From Bog-756 sp963704615 (GTDB lineage: Bacteria; Actinomycetota; Acidimicrobiia; Acidimicrobiales; RAAP-2): a DNA stretch of 64,000 nt. Numbering within the stretch: the stretch's first letter is position 1; each line of letters starts with the position of its first letter. The translations under genes and the position numbers were made by a program. Shown in pieces: positions 1 to 9,281 of the stretch. Under the pieces are notes generated by a model. That model ran no database searches. It saw only the letters and a program-made list of their open reading frames with translations, and was not told the DNA's origin. Where the stretch lies: the NCBI GenBank assembly GCA_963704615.1, contig OY969923.1, positions 248,001 through 312,000 of the forward strand. The letters are read 5' to 3'.

Positions 1-507
1 GGCAACGCCATCAGCCGGATGAGCGAGGCGCCCATCTTCATCGACGACAATCCCAATCTCACGGTGATGGACATCCGGGCCCGGGCCCGCCGGCTCAAGA
101 GCAGGGAAGGCCTGGGGCTCGTGGTGGTCGACTACCTCCAGCTGATGACCGGTCGGCACGGCGCGGAGAACCGACAGGTCGAGGTGTCCGAGATCAGCCG
201 CGGTCTCAAGATCCTGGCTCGTGAGCTCGAGGTTCCTGTGGTGGCCCTGTCCCAGTTGTCGCGCGGTCTCGAGATGCGTCAGGACAAGCGCCCCATGTTG
301 GCCGATCTCCGCGAGTCGGGCTCGATCGAGCAGGACTCCGATGTGGTGCTGTTCATCTACCGGGACGAGATCTACAACCCCGAATCGAGCGAGAGTCAGG
401 GGACGGCGGAGATCATCGTGGCCAAGCACCGCAACGGGCCCACCGGCCACACCCGGCTGGCCTTCATCGGCCACCACGCTCGTTTCGACAACATGGCCCG
501 GGTGTAG
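1..507 (+). CDS. dnaB: Replicative DNA helicase DnaB, C-terminal part (5' end outside window)
   Basis: This is the C-terminal RecA-like motor domain of the hexameric helicase that unwinds DNA at the replication fork. The reading frame is open from base 1, so the gene begins outside the window; an internal Met at base 19 is not the start. Visible motifs are the Walker B strand and following segment (GLVVVDYLQLM), the VALSQLSRGLE stretch (sensor-like motif H3), the DLRESGSIEQDSDVV segment, and the C-terminal AKHRNGPTG/RLAF block with the arginine finger region. All match the DnaB family closely. No intein is seen in this part. The gene is followed 28 bp later by a Nudix gene on the same strand. 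Confidence 0.95.
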   Translation, partial: GNAISRMSEAPIFIDDNPNLTVMDIRARARRLKSREGLGLVVVDYLQLMTGRHGAENRQVEVSEISRGLKILARELEVPVVALSQLSRGLEMRQDKRPMLADLRESGSIEQDSDVVLFIYRDEIYNPESSESQGTAEIIVAKHRNGPTGHTRLAFIGHHARFDNMARV

Positions 508-535
508 GTCGGGCCAAGTCGGTGATGATGGAGCG

Positions 536-1012
536 ATGACCGACGTCGCTCCCTCGCTCCCGCGGATACCCGCCTCGGCCGGGGCCCTGATCGGGGACGG
601 GTCCGGACGGATCCTGATCCTCAAGCCGACCTACAAGTCGGGCTGGACCATCCCGGGGGGACAGATCGAGGCGAACGGTGAATCCCCCTGGGAGGGATGC
701 CGCCGCGAGGTGTCCGAGGAGTCCGGGCTCACCGTGAGGTCGGGCCGGTTGGTCTGTGTCGACTTTCTGCACCCGCGGCCGGAGCGGCCGGGCGGGCTCC
801 GGTTCCTCTTCGACTGCGGATCGCTGGGGACAGCGGTCCGTGGTGACGTGATGGTCGACGGCGTGGAGATCAGCGAGCACCGGTGGGCCGAGCCCGAGGA
901 GGCGGGCCGGTTGTTGAGCGGGCCGGTCGGTCGTCGGGTGGCGGTGGCGCTGTCGGTCGACCACCTGGTCTACCTCGAGGACGGCCGGCCGGTCGACGGG
1001 ATCGTCGGCTGA
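536..1012 (+). CDS. Nudix hydrolase
   Basis: 158-residue protein of the Nudix fold, a family that hydrolyses nucleoside diphosphates linked to another moiety; the substrate cannot be read from sequence. The Nudix box is clear: GGQIEANGE, seven residues, then REVSEESGL, giving the REUXEEXGU metal-binding core. One extra residue lies in the loop before the first Glu compared with the strict G-x5-E pattern. ATG at 536 is chosen because the Nudix fold begins soon after it (PASAGALIGD). The same frame stays open further upstream, but that part overlaps dnaB in another frame and is not Nudix-like. A GGAG lies only two bases from the ATG, so initiation is not typical. Confidence 0.85.
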   Translation: MTDVAPSLPRIPASAGALIGDGSGRILILKPTYKSGWTIPGGQIEANGESPWEGCRREVSEESGLTVRSGRLVCVDFLHPRPERPGGLRFLFDCGSLGTAVRGDVMVDGVEISEHRWAEPEEAGRLLSGPVGRRVAVALSVDHLVYLEDGRPVDGIVG

Positions 1013-1059
1013 CCCATCGGGCTTTTGCCAACTCCCGCCGAGCGCCACATGCTGGGCGG

Positions 1060-1863
1060 GTGCCCGACGTCCCCTACACCCACGGCCATCACGACAGCGT
1101 TCTGCGGTCCCACCGGTGGCGTACCGCGGCCAACTCGGCGGCCTACCTGCTCCCCCGTCTTGGCCCGGGCATGACCCTGCTCGACGTCGGGTGCGGACCC
1201 GGGACCATCACCTGCGATCTGGCCGGCCGGGTGGCCCCTGGCGAAGTGGTCGGGGTCGATGCCTCGGCCGAGGTCATCGACGAGGCCCGGGCGACCGCCG
1301 CCGATGCCGGTCTCACCTCGGTGGCCTTCGAGGTCGGCGACGCCTTCCACCTCGGCTTCGACGACGGACGCTTCGACGTGGTCCACGCCCACCAGGTCCT
1401 CCAGCACGTTGGCGATCCGGTGGCGGCGCTGACCGAGATGCGACGGGTGTGCCGGCCGGGGGGGATCGTGGCCGTCCGGGACAGCGACTACCCGGGCATG
1501 CGGTGGTTTCCCGACGACCCGGTGCTGGCCCGGGCCCAGGCCGCCTACGGCGAGGTGACCCGGGCCAACGGGGCCAACTGGGACGCCGGTCGCCGTCTTC
1601 TGGCCTGGGCCAACCGGGCCGGATTCAGCGCCGTCGACCCCTCCGCGTCGATCTGGTGCTACGCCACACCCGAGGACAGGGCCTGGTGGGGAGGCCTGTG
1701 GGCCGACCGGTTCACCCAATCGACCCTCGCCGATCAGTTGATCGCCTACGGGGTCGCCTCGGTCGAGGACCTGGCCTCGTTCGCCGCCGCCTGGCAGCGG
1801 TGGGCCTCGTCACCCGACGGCTGGTACGTGGTTCCGCACGGCGAGGTGATCGGCACTGTCTAA
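1060..1863 (+). CDS. Class I SAM-dependent methyltransferase
   Basis: 267-residue Rossmann-fold methyltransferase (Methyltransf_11/25 type). SAM motif I is LLDVGCGPGTI, followed by the acidic end of strand 2 (VVGVDAS), the VAFEVGDAFHL motif and the VLQHVGDPVAAL post-motif II stretch, then RVCRPGGIVAVRD. The C-terminal third (WW..LWADRF, SSPDGWYV) is typical of uncharacterised actinobacterial members, and the substrate is unknown. GTG at 1060 is chosen because the family's conserved N-terminus (YTHGHHDSVLRSHRWRTA) follows at once. The longer open frame upstream overlaps the Nudix gene and is arginine/glycine-rich noise. Confidence 0.85.
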   Translation: MPDVPYTHGHHDSVLRSHRWRTAANSAAYLLPRLGPGMTLLDVGCGPGTITCDLAGRVAPGEVVGVDASAEVIDEARATAADAGLTSVAFEVGDAFHLGFDDGRFDVVHAHQVLQHVGDPVAALTEMRRVCRPGGIVAVRDSDYPGMRWFPDDPVLARAQAAYGEVTRANGANWDAGRRLLAWANRAGFSAVDPSASIWCYATPEDRAWWGGLWADRFTQSTLADQLIAYGVASVEDLASFAAAWQRWASSPDGWYVVPHGEVIGTV

Positions 1864-1910
1864 TTCTTATTCACTGTCTCGTTCCTGACCGCCCTGCCCG
1901 GGGGCGACGC

Positions 1911-2795
1911 TCACCGGCCCGCCGTGCTCAGCGCGGCCACGAATCGATCGGGCGCTTCGACCATCGGGTAGTGCCCGACCCCGTCGAGCAGGCGGGGACG
2001 GGGGCCGCTCTCACCGCGGGCCCGCCAGAGACGGTCGGCCATGGACGGCACGGCGATGGGATCGTCACCGCCCCACACCACCACCAGCGGGGAGTGATGG
2101 ACCTCGATGGCCCCGGTGAAGCGCCTCTCGTGACGCTTCCGCTCCTCGACGTAGCGGATGAGGCGGGGCAGAAGGAGGTGCCCGTCGAGATGGGCGATCA
2201 TCTCCCACTGGGCGGTGATCTCTTCCTGGTCGACCGCCGTCTCCGGGCCGAAGGTGGCTGACACCCCACCCATGACCGCGTCCCGGTCGAGCGGGGTGTC
2301 CTCGGCCAGACGCTGGTCGGGGAGACCGAGCAGGAAGCGCTGTCCCTCACTGAGCCGGACCTCGTCCATGTAGATGCTGCCATTGGTCACAAAGCGGTCG
2401 GTGATCTCCGCCTCCCAGTTCCCCTCGAGCTGGCGGGCCAGCAACTCGCCACCCAGGGTGTCGCCCACGTCGTGGGTCAACAGTCCCAGGCGGTCGATGG
2501 CCAGCGCCTCGAGGAGGGCCATGGCGATGTCGGCCTGCAGGGCGAAGTCGTAGGCCAGATCGGGCTTGTCCGACAGGCCGTAGCCGAGCATGTCGAAGAG
2601 GATCACCCGCCGTCGGGCGGCCAGGTCGTCGACGACGCCGGCGAAGTCGAACGACGACGTGGGGAAGCCATGCAGGACCAGCAACGGGGCGCTCGACTCG
2701 GTGCCCGAAGCCCGGATGTCGACGGTGAAGATGCGGTGTCCGCACAGGGTCATGGTGCGCCCCCGCGCCCTCCACGCCTCGGCCCGGCTGTTCAC
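1911..2795 (-). CDS. Alpha/beta hydrolase, MEST/haloalkane dehalogenase-like
   Basis: 294-residue alpha/beta hydrolase. HGFPTSSFDF supplies the oxyanion HG motif. The nucleophile elbow is THDVGDTLGGELLAR, with Asp where serine hydrolases carry Ser. This elbow and the FDMLGYGLSDKP strand resemble the mesoderm-specific transcript (MEST) branch of the haloalkane dehalogenase/epoxide hydrolase group. The distal VVVWGGDDPIAVP and GVGHYPMVEAPDRF segments carry the acid and the catalytic His. Dehalogenase or epoxide hydrolase activity is therefore possible but not established. The start ATG overlaps the stop of the dienelactone-hydrolase-like gene upstream by 4 bp, which indicates translational coupling. 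Confidence 0.82.
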   Translation of the reverse strand: MNSRAEAWRARGRTMTLCGHRIFTVDIRASGTESSAPLLVLHGFPTSSFDFAGVVDDLAARRRVILFDMLGYGLSDKPDLAYDFALQADIAMALLEALAIDRLGLLTHDVGDTLGGELLARQLEGNWEAEITDRFVTNGSIYMDEVRLSEGQRFLLGLPDQRLAEDTPLDRDAVMGGVSATFGPETAVDQEEITAQWEMIAHLDGHLLLPRLIRYVEERKRHERRFTGAIEVHHSPLVVVWGGDDPIAVPSMADRLWRARGESGPRPRLLDGVGHYPMVEAPDRFVAALSTAGR

Positions 2796-3579
2796 CCGGT
2801 CAGCCGCTCCCGGAAGAACTCGAGGACCTGGTCGAGGGCGGCGCGGGTCGGGGTGCCCGGACGATCGTCGAGGTCCTCGGTGAGCACCGAGTGGGCCCGC
2901 CTCTTGTGGCCGTGCGGATTGTCGGCGGACGAGTCGATCTCCACGGCCACGAAGGCATCGCCCAACAGCTCGCGGAGATGGGCGAACCGCTCGGGGGGAC
3001 TGAAGGTGTCACCGGTGAAGCGGAGACCGAGGACGCAGGTGCCGGCCGCGGCCCGGGCCTGCACCCTGGCGGTGTCCTCGCTGGAGAGGCCCACGTCGCG
3101 TCGGAGAGCCCGGGTCACCGGGAAGGGGAGCGACGGCTGACTGAGTACCGGTGCCACCACCACGTCGTCGACCATCATGCCCAGGGCGAATCCCCCGGTG
3201 AAGCACATGCCGATGGCGCCCACGCCGGGCCCGCCGCACCGGGCGTGCTCGTCTTGGGCCAGGACGCGCAGCCAGCTGATGATGGGGCTGGTCCGGCCCT
3301 GGGCCAGCACGGTGAACTCCCGGGTGATGCAGGCCCGGGTCAGCGACGAGATGGTGTACCCGGCGCTGGGGCGCGCCCGTCGTCCCCGAAGAGGTGGGGG
3401 AGCACGGCAGTGAAGCCGGCGTCGGCCACCCGGGTCCCGAACTCCGCCACCTGGGGGGTGATCCCGGGCATCTCGCTCATCACGATCACCGCCGGTCCCG
3501 ATCCGGTCCGGTAGAGCGCCCGGGTCTTTCCCTGCGCGGCGAACGAGGACCGCTCGAAACCGGCCAAGGGGTCGACCAT
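2792..3579 (-). pseudogene. Dienelactone hydrolase family protein, interrupted by a frameshift
   Basis: Two pieces in different frames make one dienelactone hydrolase. The N-terminal piece starts at ATG 3579 (MVDPLAGFERSS, then VIVMSEMPGITPQVAEF and LPHLFGDDGRAP). The C-terminal piece continues as AGYTISSLTRAC, then IGMCFTGGFALGM, where Cys is the DLH nucleophile, and ends at 2792. The switch lies near 3355-3375, in GC-rich sequence where one base appears to be missing. The rejoined product would have about 262 residues, normal for the family. It is either a real inactivating indel or a sequencing error. Everything after the shift reads as well-conserved protein, so an error or a very recent mutation is likely. 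The stop overlaps the next gene's start by 4 bp. Confidence 0.75.
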
Positions 3580-3635
3580 GGGTGGGCAGGCTACTCCGGG
3601 AGGTCGCCTCGCCTCCGGGCCGGTCGCGCCCCGAC

Positions 3636-4451
3636 TCAGGTCAGAGCCAGCGTCACCACCACCGGCAGGTGGTCGGATCCGGCGAAACTGCCGACCCGGG
3701 CGTCGACAACCCGCACCGGCGGGGTGACCAGCACGTGGTCGAGCTGACTGTGAGGCCGGCGGGAGGGCCAGGTCCGGGCGGTGATGGCCCGCCGCCATCC
3801 ACGGAAGTACGAGCTGACCGGCGGCCCCCACAGGTTCATATCGCCGGCCAGCACGGCGGCCACGGTGGGTGGGGGCAGCTGACGGCTCAACCGTCGGTAC
3901 TGGGCGTGGGAGCCGTGGGTGATGTGGGACATGTGGGTCCCGTGCACGGTCAGCACACCACCCGCCAATTCGATGTCGCAACTGATCACCGCCCGACGGG
4001 CCGCGTCCCGGCGGAGCTTCCCGAGGGGGACGACGGCACAGTTGTGCACCGGGACCCTCGACAGGAGGGCCACCCCCCACTGCCCGAAGGCGAAGGCACG
4101 ATCGGCCGGTCCGGCGCTGATCCCCCAGCGCTCGTCGTCGAGCCGGAAGGACTTGCGTACCGTGCCGAACAGTGGTGACCAGCGGGTGGCCGAGGTGGGG
4201 AGGGGGCCGTACAGCCGGCCCCGGGCCAGGGTCACTTCGGCCACGGTGTGGTAGCCGGTCTGCTCGGCGATCCGGGTGGCCGTGCTCGGGTCACCGCCTT
4301 CGGGTGACCACGATTCCTGCAGGATGATCACGTCGGCATCGAGGGCCCGGCACTCCTGGACCACGTCGAAGGGACGTCCCCAGCCGTCCACCCCCATGTG
4401 GATGTTGAAAGTAGCCAGCGTCAGGGACGCCGGTGGATGCCGATCGATCAT
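3636..4451 (-). CDS. Endonuclease/exonuclease/phosphatase family protein
   Basis: 271-residue member of the EEP (DNase I-like) superfamily, metal-dependent phosphodiesterases acting on nucleic acids, phospholipids or inositol phosphates. Visible motifs are TLATFNIHMG (metal-binding Asn), DADVIILQESW (catalytic Glu), LTVHGTHMSH, VLAGDMNLWG (the GDxN pair) and the C-terminal GSDHLPVVVTLAL (SDH catalytic motif). There is no signal peptide. ATG 4451 is chosen because the fold begins immediately after it. It lies 5 bp from the stop of the CoA-transferase gene upstream, so the two are probably cotranscribed. Confidence 0.85.
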   Translation of the reverse strand: MIDRHPPASLTLATFNIHMGVDGWGRPFDVVQECRALDADVIILQESWSPEGGDPSTATRIAEQTGYHTVAEVTLARGRLYGPLPTSATRWSPLFGTVRKSFRLDDERWGISAGPADRAFAFGQWGVALLSRVPVHNCAVVPLGKLRRDAARRAVISCDIELAGGVLTVHGTHMSHITHGSHAQYRRLSRQLPPPTVAAVLAGDMNLWGPPVSSYFRGWRRAITARTWPSRRPHSQLDHVLVTPPVRVVDARVGSFAGSDHLPVVVTLALT

Positions 4452-4456
4452 CGGGG

Positions 4457-5761
4457 TCAGTGTCGTCCGAGAGTGTCGGCCACGCCCCGCAACTCGTCGC
4501 GAAAGTCGGGGTGGGCGATATCGGCGAGGGCGAAGGCCCGTTCGCGCACGGTGAGCCCCGACAGGTCGGCCGCGCCGTGTTCGGTCACGATCACCCCGGT
4601 GTGATGGCGGGGGGTGGAGACCACCGATCCTTCCGGCAGCAGACCGACGAGACGCGACCGGGTGACACCGCCGGTCAGCGCGGTCGAGCGCATGCAGATG
4701 AGGGAGTGATCGTCGATGCGCAACTCGGCGCCGGCCACGAAGTCCTCGTGTCCGCCCACGCCGGAGATCTGCCGTCCGTCGATGCAGTCGGCCACCACCT
4801 GACCGTAGAGGTCGACACTCAAGGCACCGTTGATGGAGACGAAGGCATGGTTCTGGGCGATGACGCTCGGGTCGTTGACCACATCGACCGGGATGAAGGC
4901 CACCTGGTCGTTCTCGTTCAGCCACTGGTAGAGCGTTGAGGACCCGAGGGCGAAGGTGGTGATCGACACCCCGTCGAACACCCCCTTGGAAGTGTTGGTG
5001 ACCTTGCCCGCCTGGTGGAGCTCCATCAGCCCGTCGGTGAACATCTCGCCGTGGATGCCGTAGGACCCGTTGGCCTCGGTGGCCAGCTCGGACGCCACCA
5101 TGTTGGGCACGGTCCCGATGCCGATCTGAAGGGTTGCCCCGTCGGTGATGAACGAACGGGCCCGCTCGGCGATGCTCCTATCGATGTCATCGGCCTGGGT
5201 CTGGCCCAGTGCATAGGGGTCGCCGTCCGCCTCGACCACCACGTCCACCAGGTCCACCGGGAGGGTGTTGGTGAACCTCGGTGGCAGCGACCGGGTTCGG
5301 GGCAGCTTGGGGTTGATCTCGATCACCAGGAGCCGATCGGGATCGCGCCCGGCCATCACCAACTCGTCATAGGTCGCACCCAGATGGAGGGAGAGATTGA
5401 TCATGCCGTCGGCATCGGGCGGCGCCGCCTGGGCCGTCATCACCCGGGGGGCGTAGCGACGGAGGATGGGGGCGAACTGACGGAAGGCGCCCGGGACCAG
5501 CTCGACGTTGGCCCCCTGGGCCAGGAGGATCCGCTCGGCGGGACCGAAGAAGCCGCACCGGTAGGACACCTGGGGATGAGCCAGCACGCTGTAGTAGCCC
5601 AGCAACAGAGCGCCGCCGAAGATCAGGTTCTCCCAGTCGTCGCGCTTGCCCAGGGCGGTGAAGAAGGCGTCGGGATTGGCTGGACCCAGGCCGAAACCGA
5701 TGGAGTCCACCGGGCGGATCAGCGCCGCGGCCTCCTCGGGCGAGCAGTAGCGGGGTGCCAT
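4457..5761 (-). CDS. Acetyl-CoA hydrolase / CoA-transferase (4-hydroxybutyrate CoA-transferase type)
   Basis: About 434 residues of the acetyl-CoA hydrolase/transferase family, which moves CoA between acyl groups through a glutamyl-CoA intermediate. The YGIHGEMFTDGLMEL segment contains the expected catalytic Glu. GVGGHEDFVAGA is the conserved GxGGxxDF block, and VTEHGAADLSGLTVRERA is the C-terminal family signature. Acyl substrate is not determined. The start is placed at the Met (5761) before APRYCSPEEAAALI, where family similarity starts; the frame stays open seven codons further up. The gene is divergent from the alpha/beta hydrolase at 5896, so both promoters must lie in the 134 bp between them. 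Confidence 0.87.
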   Translation of the reverse strand: MAPRYCSPEEAAALIRPVDSIGFGLGPANPDAFFTALGKRDDWENLIFGGALLLGYYSVLAHPQVSYRCGFFGPAERILLAQGANVELVPGAFRQFAPILRRYAPRVMTAQAAPPDADGMINLSLHLGATYDELVMAGRDPDRLLVIEINPKLPRTRSLPPRFTNTLPVDLVDVVVEADGDPYALGQTQADDIDRSIAERARSFITDGATLQIGIGTVPNMVASELATEANGSYGIHGEMFTDGLMELHQAGKVTNTSKGVFDGVSITTFALGSSTLYQWLNENDQVAFIPVDVVNDPSVIAQNHAFVSINGALSVDLYGQVVADCIDGRQISGVGGHEDFVAGAELRIDDHSLICMRSTALTGGVTRSRLVGLLPEGSVVSTPRHHTGVIVTEHGAADLSGLTVRERAFALADIAHPDFRDELRGVADTLGRH

Positions 5762-5895
5762 TTCCCCAGTGTGCCACCGCACCTGGCCGGCCCGGCCTCA
5801 ATAAGCTCTCCTCGTCAGGACGCCGGGAGGAGCCGAGAGATGATCGATCGCACCAGTGGGCCGGAACCGGGCCGCCGCCGGCGGGAGGCGCGGCC

Positions 5896-6816
5896 ATGAG
5901 CGGTCCGCCGGTGGGCACCTACGACGAGTTCTCCCTCTTCCGGGAGAACGCCGATGAGGCCGGCCTCCCCTGGACCGGTCCACCCACGGTTCGGCGCGCA
6001 TGGGTGGAGGTGGTCCCCGGCCGCCGGGTGAGCGCCCTGGTGTGGGGATCCGATCCTCCCGACATGGTGTTCGTTCACGGCGGGGGTCAGAACGCCCATA
6101 CCTGGGACACCGTGGCGCTCGCTCTTTCCCGTCCCCTGGTGGCCGTCGACCTGCCCGGGCACGGCCATTCGGACTGGCCCGGGGACAGCCGGGCTCTCGA
6201 CCCGGGAGCGATGTCCGATGATGTGGCCGTGGTCATCGAGGCCTTGGCCCCCGCCGCCGGCAACGTGGTGGGCATGTCGCTCGGGGGGATGACCTCGATC
6301 GCCCTCGGCGCCCGCCATCCCGAGCTGGTCCGGCGCCTGGCCCTGATCGACATCACCCCCGGCGTGGACCACAACAAGAGCTCCGACATCGCCGCCTTCC
6401 TGGCCGGACCGGAATCGTTCGCATCCTTCGACGAGATCCTGCAGAGGACCATCCAGTTCAACCCCACCCGGTCGGTGTCCTCGTTGCGCCGTGGTGTCTT
6501 GCACAACGCCGTGCAACGGGAGGACGGGAGCTGGACCTGGCGTCACCAGCTGGGACGGCCGTCAGGCAGCACCGGACTGCATGTGGAGTCGCTCGACTTC
6601 GGCGCCCTGTGGGACGCGCTCGAACAGATCACGGCGCCGGTGCTCCTGGTCCGGGGCAAACTGTCCCCGGTGGTGGACGACGCCGACGAGGCCGAATTCC
6701 GCCGCCGCCGGCCGACCGACCGCGTGGTGTTGGTCGAGGGGGCCGGGCACAGCATCCAGGGGGACAAACCGGTGGAGCTGGCCCGGATCCTCGACGACTT
6801 CTTCTATCCCGGTTGA
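5896..6816 (+). CDS. Alpha/beta hydrolase
   Basis: 306-residue serine-type alpha/beta hydrolase. Motifs in order: VHGGGQNAHTW (oxyanion hole), DLPGHGHSDWP, VVGMSLGGMTS (nucleophile elbow with Ser), VLLVRGKLSPVVDD (acid) and VEGAGHSIQGDKP (catalytic His). It resembles the lid-bearing hydrolases of actinobacterial catabolic clusters; no specific substrate can be assigned. ATG 5896 has a GGAGG ribosome-binding site 8 bp upstream, which settles the start even though the frame is open further 5'. It is followed by a perfect GC hairpin terminator. Confidence 0.85.
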   Translation: MSGPPVGTYDEFSLFRENADEAGLPWTGPPTVRRAWVEVVPGRRVSALVWGSDPPDMVFVHGGGQNAHTWDTVALALSRPLVAVDLPGHGHSDWPGDSRALDPGAMSDDVAVVIEALAPAAGNVVGMSLGGMTSIALGARHPELVRRLALIDITPGVDHNKSSDIAAFLAGPESFASFDEILQRTIQFNPTRSVSSLRRGVLHNAVQREDGSWTWRHQLGRPSGSTGLHVESLDFGALWDALEQITAPVLLVRGKLSPVVDDADEAEFRRRRPTDRVVLVEGAGHSIQGDKPVELARILDDFFYPG

Positions 6817-6848
6817 GACGGTTTGCCGCGTTGGGAGATGCCGCGGTG

Positions 6849-6874
6849 TGCCGGCCCCGAGACCGGGGCCGGCA
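6849..6874. terminator. Bidirectional hairpin terminator
   Basis: A perfect 11-bp stem (TGCCGGCCCCG / CGGGGCCGGCA) with an AGAC loop lies between two convergent genes, 32 bp after the hydrolase stop and 10 bp after the lon stop. There is no T-run, as is common in high-GC genomes, so it may serve both strands. Confidence 0.75.
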
Positions 6875-6884
6875 GCGCGGCTGT

Positions 6885-9281
6885 TCAGGCGGCGGCCGGA
6901 CGCTCGGTGGCGCCGTCCACCCTGTCCCCACCACCACGGTCCGGCTCGACCGTTTCGGCCGAGCCGGCTCCGACCAGTGCGGCATCGAGCACCTCACCGA
7001 TGTCCGTGGCCAAGTGGAAGGTCATCTCCTCGCGGACCGCCTCGGGAACGTCCTCGAGGTCGGGCCCGTTGCGGGCGGGGAGCACCACAGTGGTCAAGCC
7101 GGCCCGGTGGGCCGCCAACACCTTCTGGCGGACACCGCCGATGGGCAGGACTCGACCCTGCAGAGTGACCTCGCCGGTCATCCCCACCACGGCCCGAACC
7201 GGCGTGTCGCGGAGCAGGCTGACCAGAGCGGTGGTCATGGTGACCCCCGCTGACGGCCCGTCCTTGGGGATGGCTCCGGCCGGCACGTGGACGTGGAACC
7301 TCTTGCCGGCGAAGACCGCCGGATCGATGCCCAGCGCCTCCGCGTGCGAGCGCACGTAGGAGAGAGCGATCTCCGCTGACTCCTTCATGACGTCACCCAG
7401 CTGACCGGTGAGGGTCAGCCCCTCGGGCCCGTCCATCACCGACGCCTCCACATAGAGGACGTCCCCTCCGGCTCCGGTGACGGCCAGACCGGTGGCCACC
7501 CCGGGGACGGCGGTCCGGTCGGCCGCTTCGAAGAAGAAGTGCGGTCGTCCGAGCCATTCACGGACATCGTCCTTGTCCACTGTCAGCGGGGTCTCCACGT
7601 CACCGGAGGCGATGCGGGCGGCAACCTTGCGCAGCAAGCGCCCGAGCTCACGCTCGAGCGAGCGCACGCCCGCCTCCCGTGTGTAGTCACCCACGATGGC
7701 GGACAGGGCGTCGTCGGTGATGACCACCTCGTCCGCACCCAGTGCGGCGCGCTCCAGTTGGCGGCCGATCAGGTGATGGCGGGCGATGGCCACCTTCTCG
7801 TCCTCGGTGTAACCGTCGAGACGGATGACTTCCATCCGGTCGAGCAGAGCTCCGGGGATGGTGTCGACCATGTTGGCCGTGGCGATGAACAGCACCTTGG
7901 ACAGGTCGAGCTCGACCTCGAGGTAGTGGTCGCGGAAGGTGTGATTCTGGGCCGGATCGAGCACCTCGAGCAGGGCGGAGGACGGGTCTCCCCGATAGTC
8001 CGACCCCAGCTTGTCGACCTCGTCCAGGACGATCACCGGGTTCATGGTCCCGGCCTCCCGCAAGGCGCGCACCAGCCGCCCGGGTTGGGCACCCACATAG
8101 GTGCGGCGATGGCCTCTGATTTCGGCCTCGTCGCGGACGCCGCCCAGGGCCACACGCACGAACGTGCGTCCCAGGGCGCGGGCCACCGACTCCCCCAGGG
8201 AGGTCTTGCCGACCCCGGGGGGACCGACCAACGCCAGGATGGCTCCCGCGCCGCGGCCACCGACCGGAGCCAGGCCGCGCTCGGCCTGGAGCACCCGGAC
8301 AGCGAGGTGCTCGAGGATGCGGTCCTTCACATCGCGCAGGCCGTCGTGATCCTCGTCGAGGATGCGCGATGCTTCGGCCACATCGAGCCGGTCTTCAGAC
8401 TGCTCGCCCCAGGGAAGCTCCAGCACCGTGTCCAACCAGGTCCGGATCCACCCGTGTTCGGGGTTCTGCTCGCTCATCCTTTCCAGCTTGTCGATCTCGC
8501 GGTCGACCGCCTTGCGCACGGCCTCGGGCAGATCCCTGCCCTCGGCCTGGGTCCGGTAGTCATCGGGCGCGTCCTCGTCGCCGGACCCGAGCTGGCCCAG
8601 CTCCTTGCGGATGGATTCCAGCTGACGCCGCAGCAGGAACTCTCGCTGGGTCTTCTCCATCCCCTCTTCGACATCGGTCTTGATGCGCTCGCGCAGGGTC
8701 AGGTCGGCCAGGACCTCACGGGCCCAGGCGATGACCAGCCGCAAACGCTCGGCCACGTCGAGGGTCTCCAGGACCTGGACCTTCTGGGCCAGGGACAGGT
8801 CGGGCGAGTACCCGGCGATGTCGGCCACCAGGCCCGGCTCGGTCACATCGGCCAAACGCTCGGCCAGACGACCCGCGCCTCTGCTCAAGAGGATGTTCTC
8901 CACCACCGCCCGGTATTCCCGGGCCAGCTCGGCCGCTTCGTCGCTGGCCGGCTCCTCGGCGATGCGCTCGACCTCGACCCACAGAGCCCGACCGGTGCCG
9001 GGCACCGCCGTCCCCAACCGGGCCCGCTGCTGACCGCGCACGGCCACCGCCGGCATTCCGCCCGGTAGTTCACCTGCCTCCATGACCTCGGCGACCACGC
9101 CCACGGACGCGTACTGACCGTCGATGAAGGGGACGATCACGAAATGGCCGCCGACCGCCTCGGCGGCCTCGGCGGCCGCCTTGGCCTCGTCCGACTCGAG
9201 GGCCATGGTGAACACCATGCCCGGGAGCACAACTCCCGAGGTCAGGGGCAAAAGGGGTAGGTTTTCGGTCTTCTCTTCCAT
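6885..9281 (-). CDS. lon: ATP-dependent protease Lon (La)
   Basis: 798-residue LonA protease, which degrades misfolded and regulatory proteins in the cytoplasm. The N-terminal LON substrate domain begins at LPLLPLTSGVVLPGM. The AAA+ module has Walker A GPPGVGKTSLGES and Walker B PVIVLDEVDKLGSDYRGD. The serine-lysine dyad of the protease domain is Ser677 (PKDGPSAG) and Lys720 (GGVRQKVLAAHRAG), nearly the same numbering as E. coli Lon. The last 25 residues are a low-complexity tail. A GGAGG site sits four bases before the ATG. No HspR (HAIR) or CIRCE element was recognised upstream. Confidence 0.97.
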   Translation of the reverse strand: MEEKTENLPLLPLTSGVVLPGMVFTMALESDEAKAAAEAAEAVGGHFVIVPFIDGQYASVGVVAEVMEAGELPGGMPAVAVRGQQRARLGTAVPGTGRALWVEVERIAEEPASDEAAELAREYRAVVENILLSRGAGRLAERLADVTEPGLVADIAGYSPDLSLAQKVQVLETLDVAERLRLVIAWAREVLADLTLRERIKTDVEEGMEKTQREFLLRRQLESIRKELGQLGSGDEDAPDDYRTQAEGRDLPEAVRKAVDREIDKLERMSEQNPEHGWIRTWLDTVLELPWGEQSEDRLDVAEASRILDEDHDGLRDVKDRILEHLAVRVLQAERGLAPVGGRGAGAILALVGPPGVGKTSLGESVARALGRTFVRVALGGVRDEAEIRGHRRTYVGAQPGRLVRALREAGTMNPVIVLDEVDKLGSDYRGDPSSALLEVLDPAQNHTFRDHYLEVELDLSKVLFIATANMVDTIPGALLDRMEVIRLDGYTEDEKVAIARHHLIGRQLERAALGADEVVITDDALSAIVGDYTREAGVRSLERELGRLLRKVAARIASGDVETPLTVDKDDVREWLGRPHFFFEAADRTAVPGVATGLAVTGAGGDVLYVEASVMDGPEGLTLTGQLGDVMKESAEIALSYVRSHAEALGIDPAVFAGKRFHVHVPAGAIPKDGPSAGVTMTTALVSLLRDTPVRAVVGMTGEVTLQGRVLPIGGVRQKVLAAHRAGLTTVVLPARNGPDLEDVPEAVREEMTFHLATDIGEVLDAALVGAGSAETVEPDRGGGDRVDGATERPAAA

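Noticed and set aside
7539..9068. A 509-codon open frame on the plus strand opposite lon
   Set aside because: It is a mirror of the lon coding frame in GC-rich DNA. Its translation is rich in His, Gly, Gln and Asp without domain character, and lon is unambiguous.
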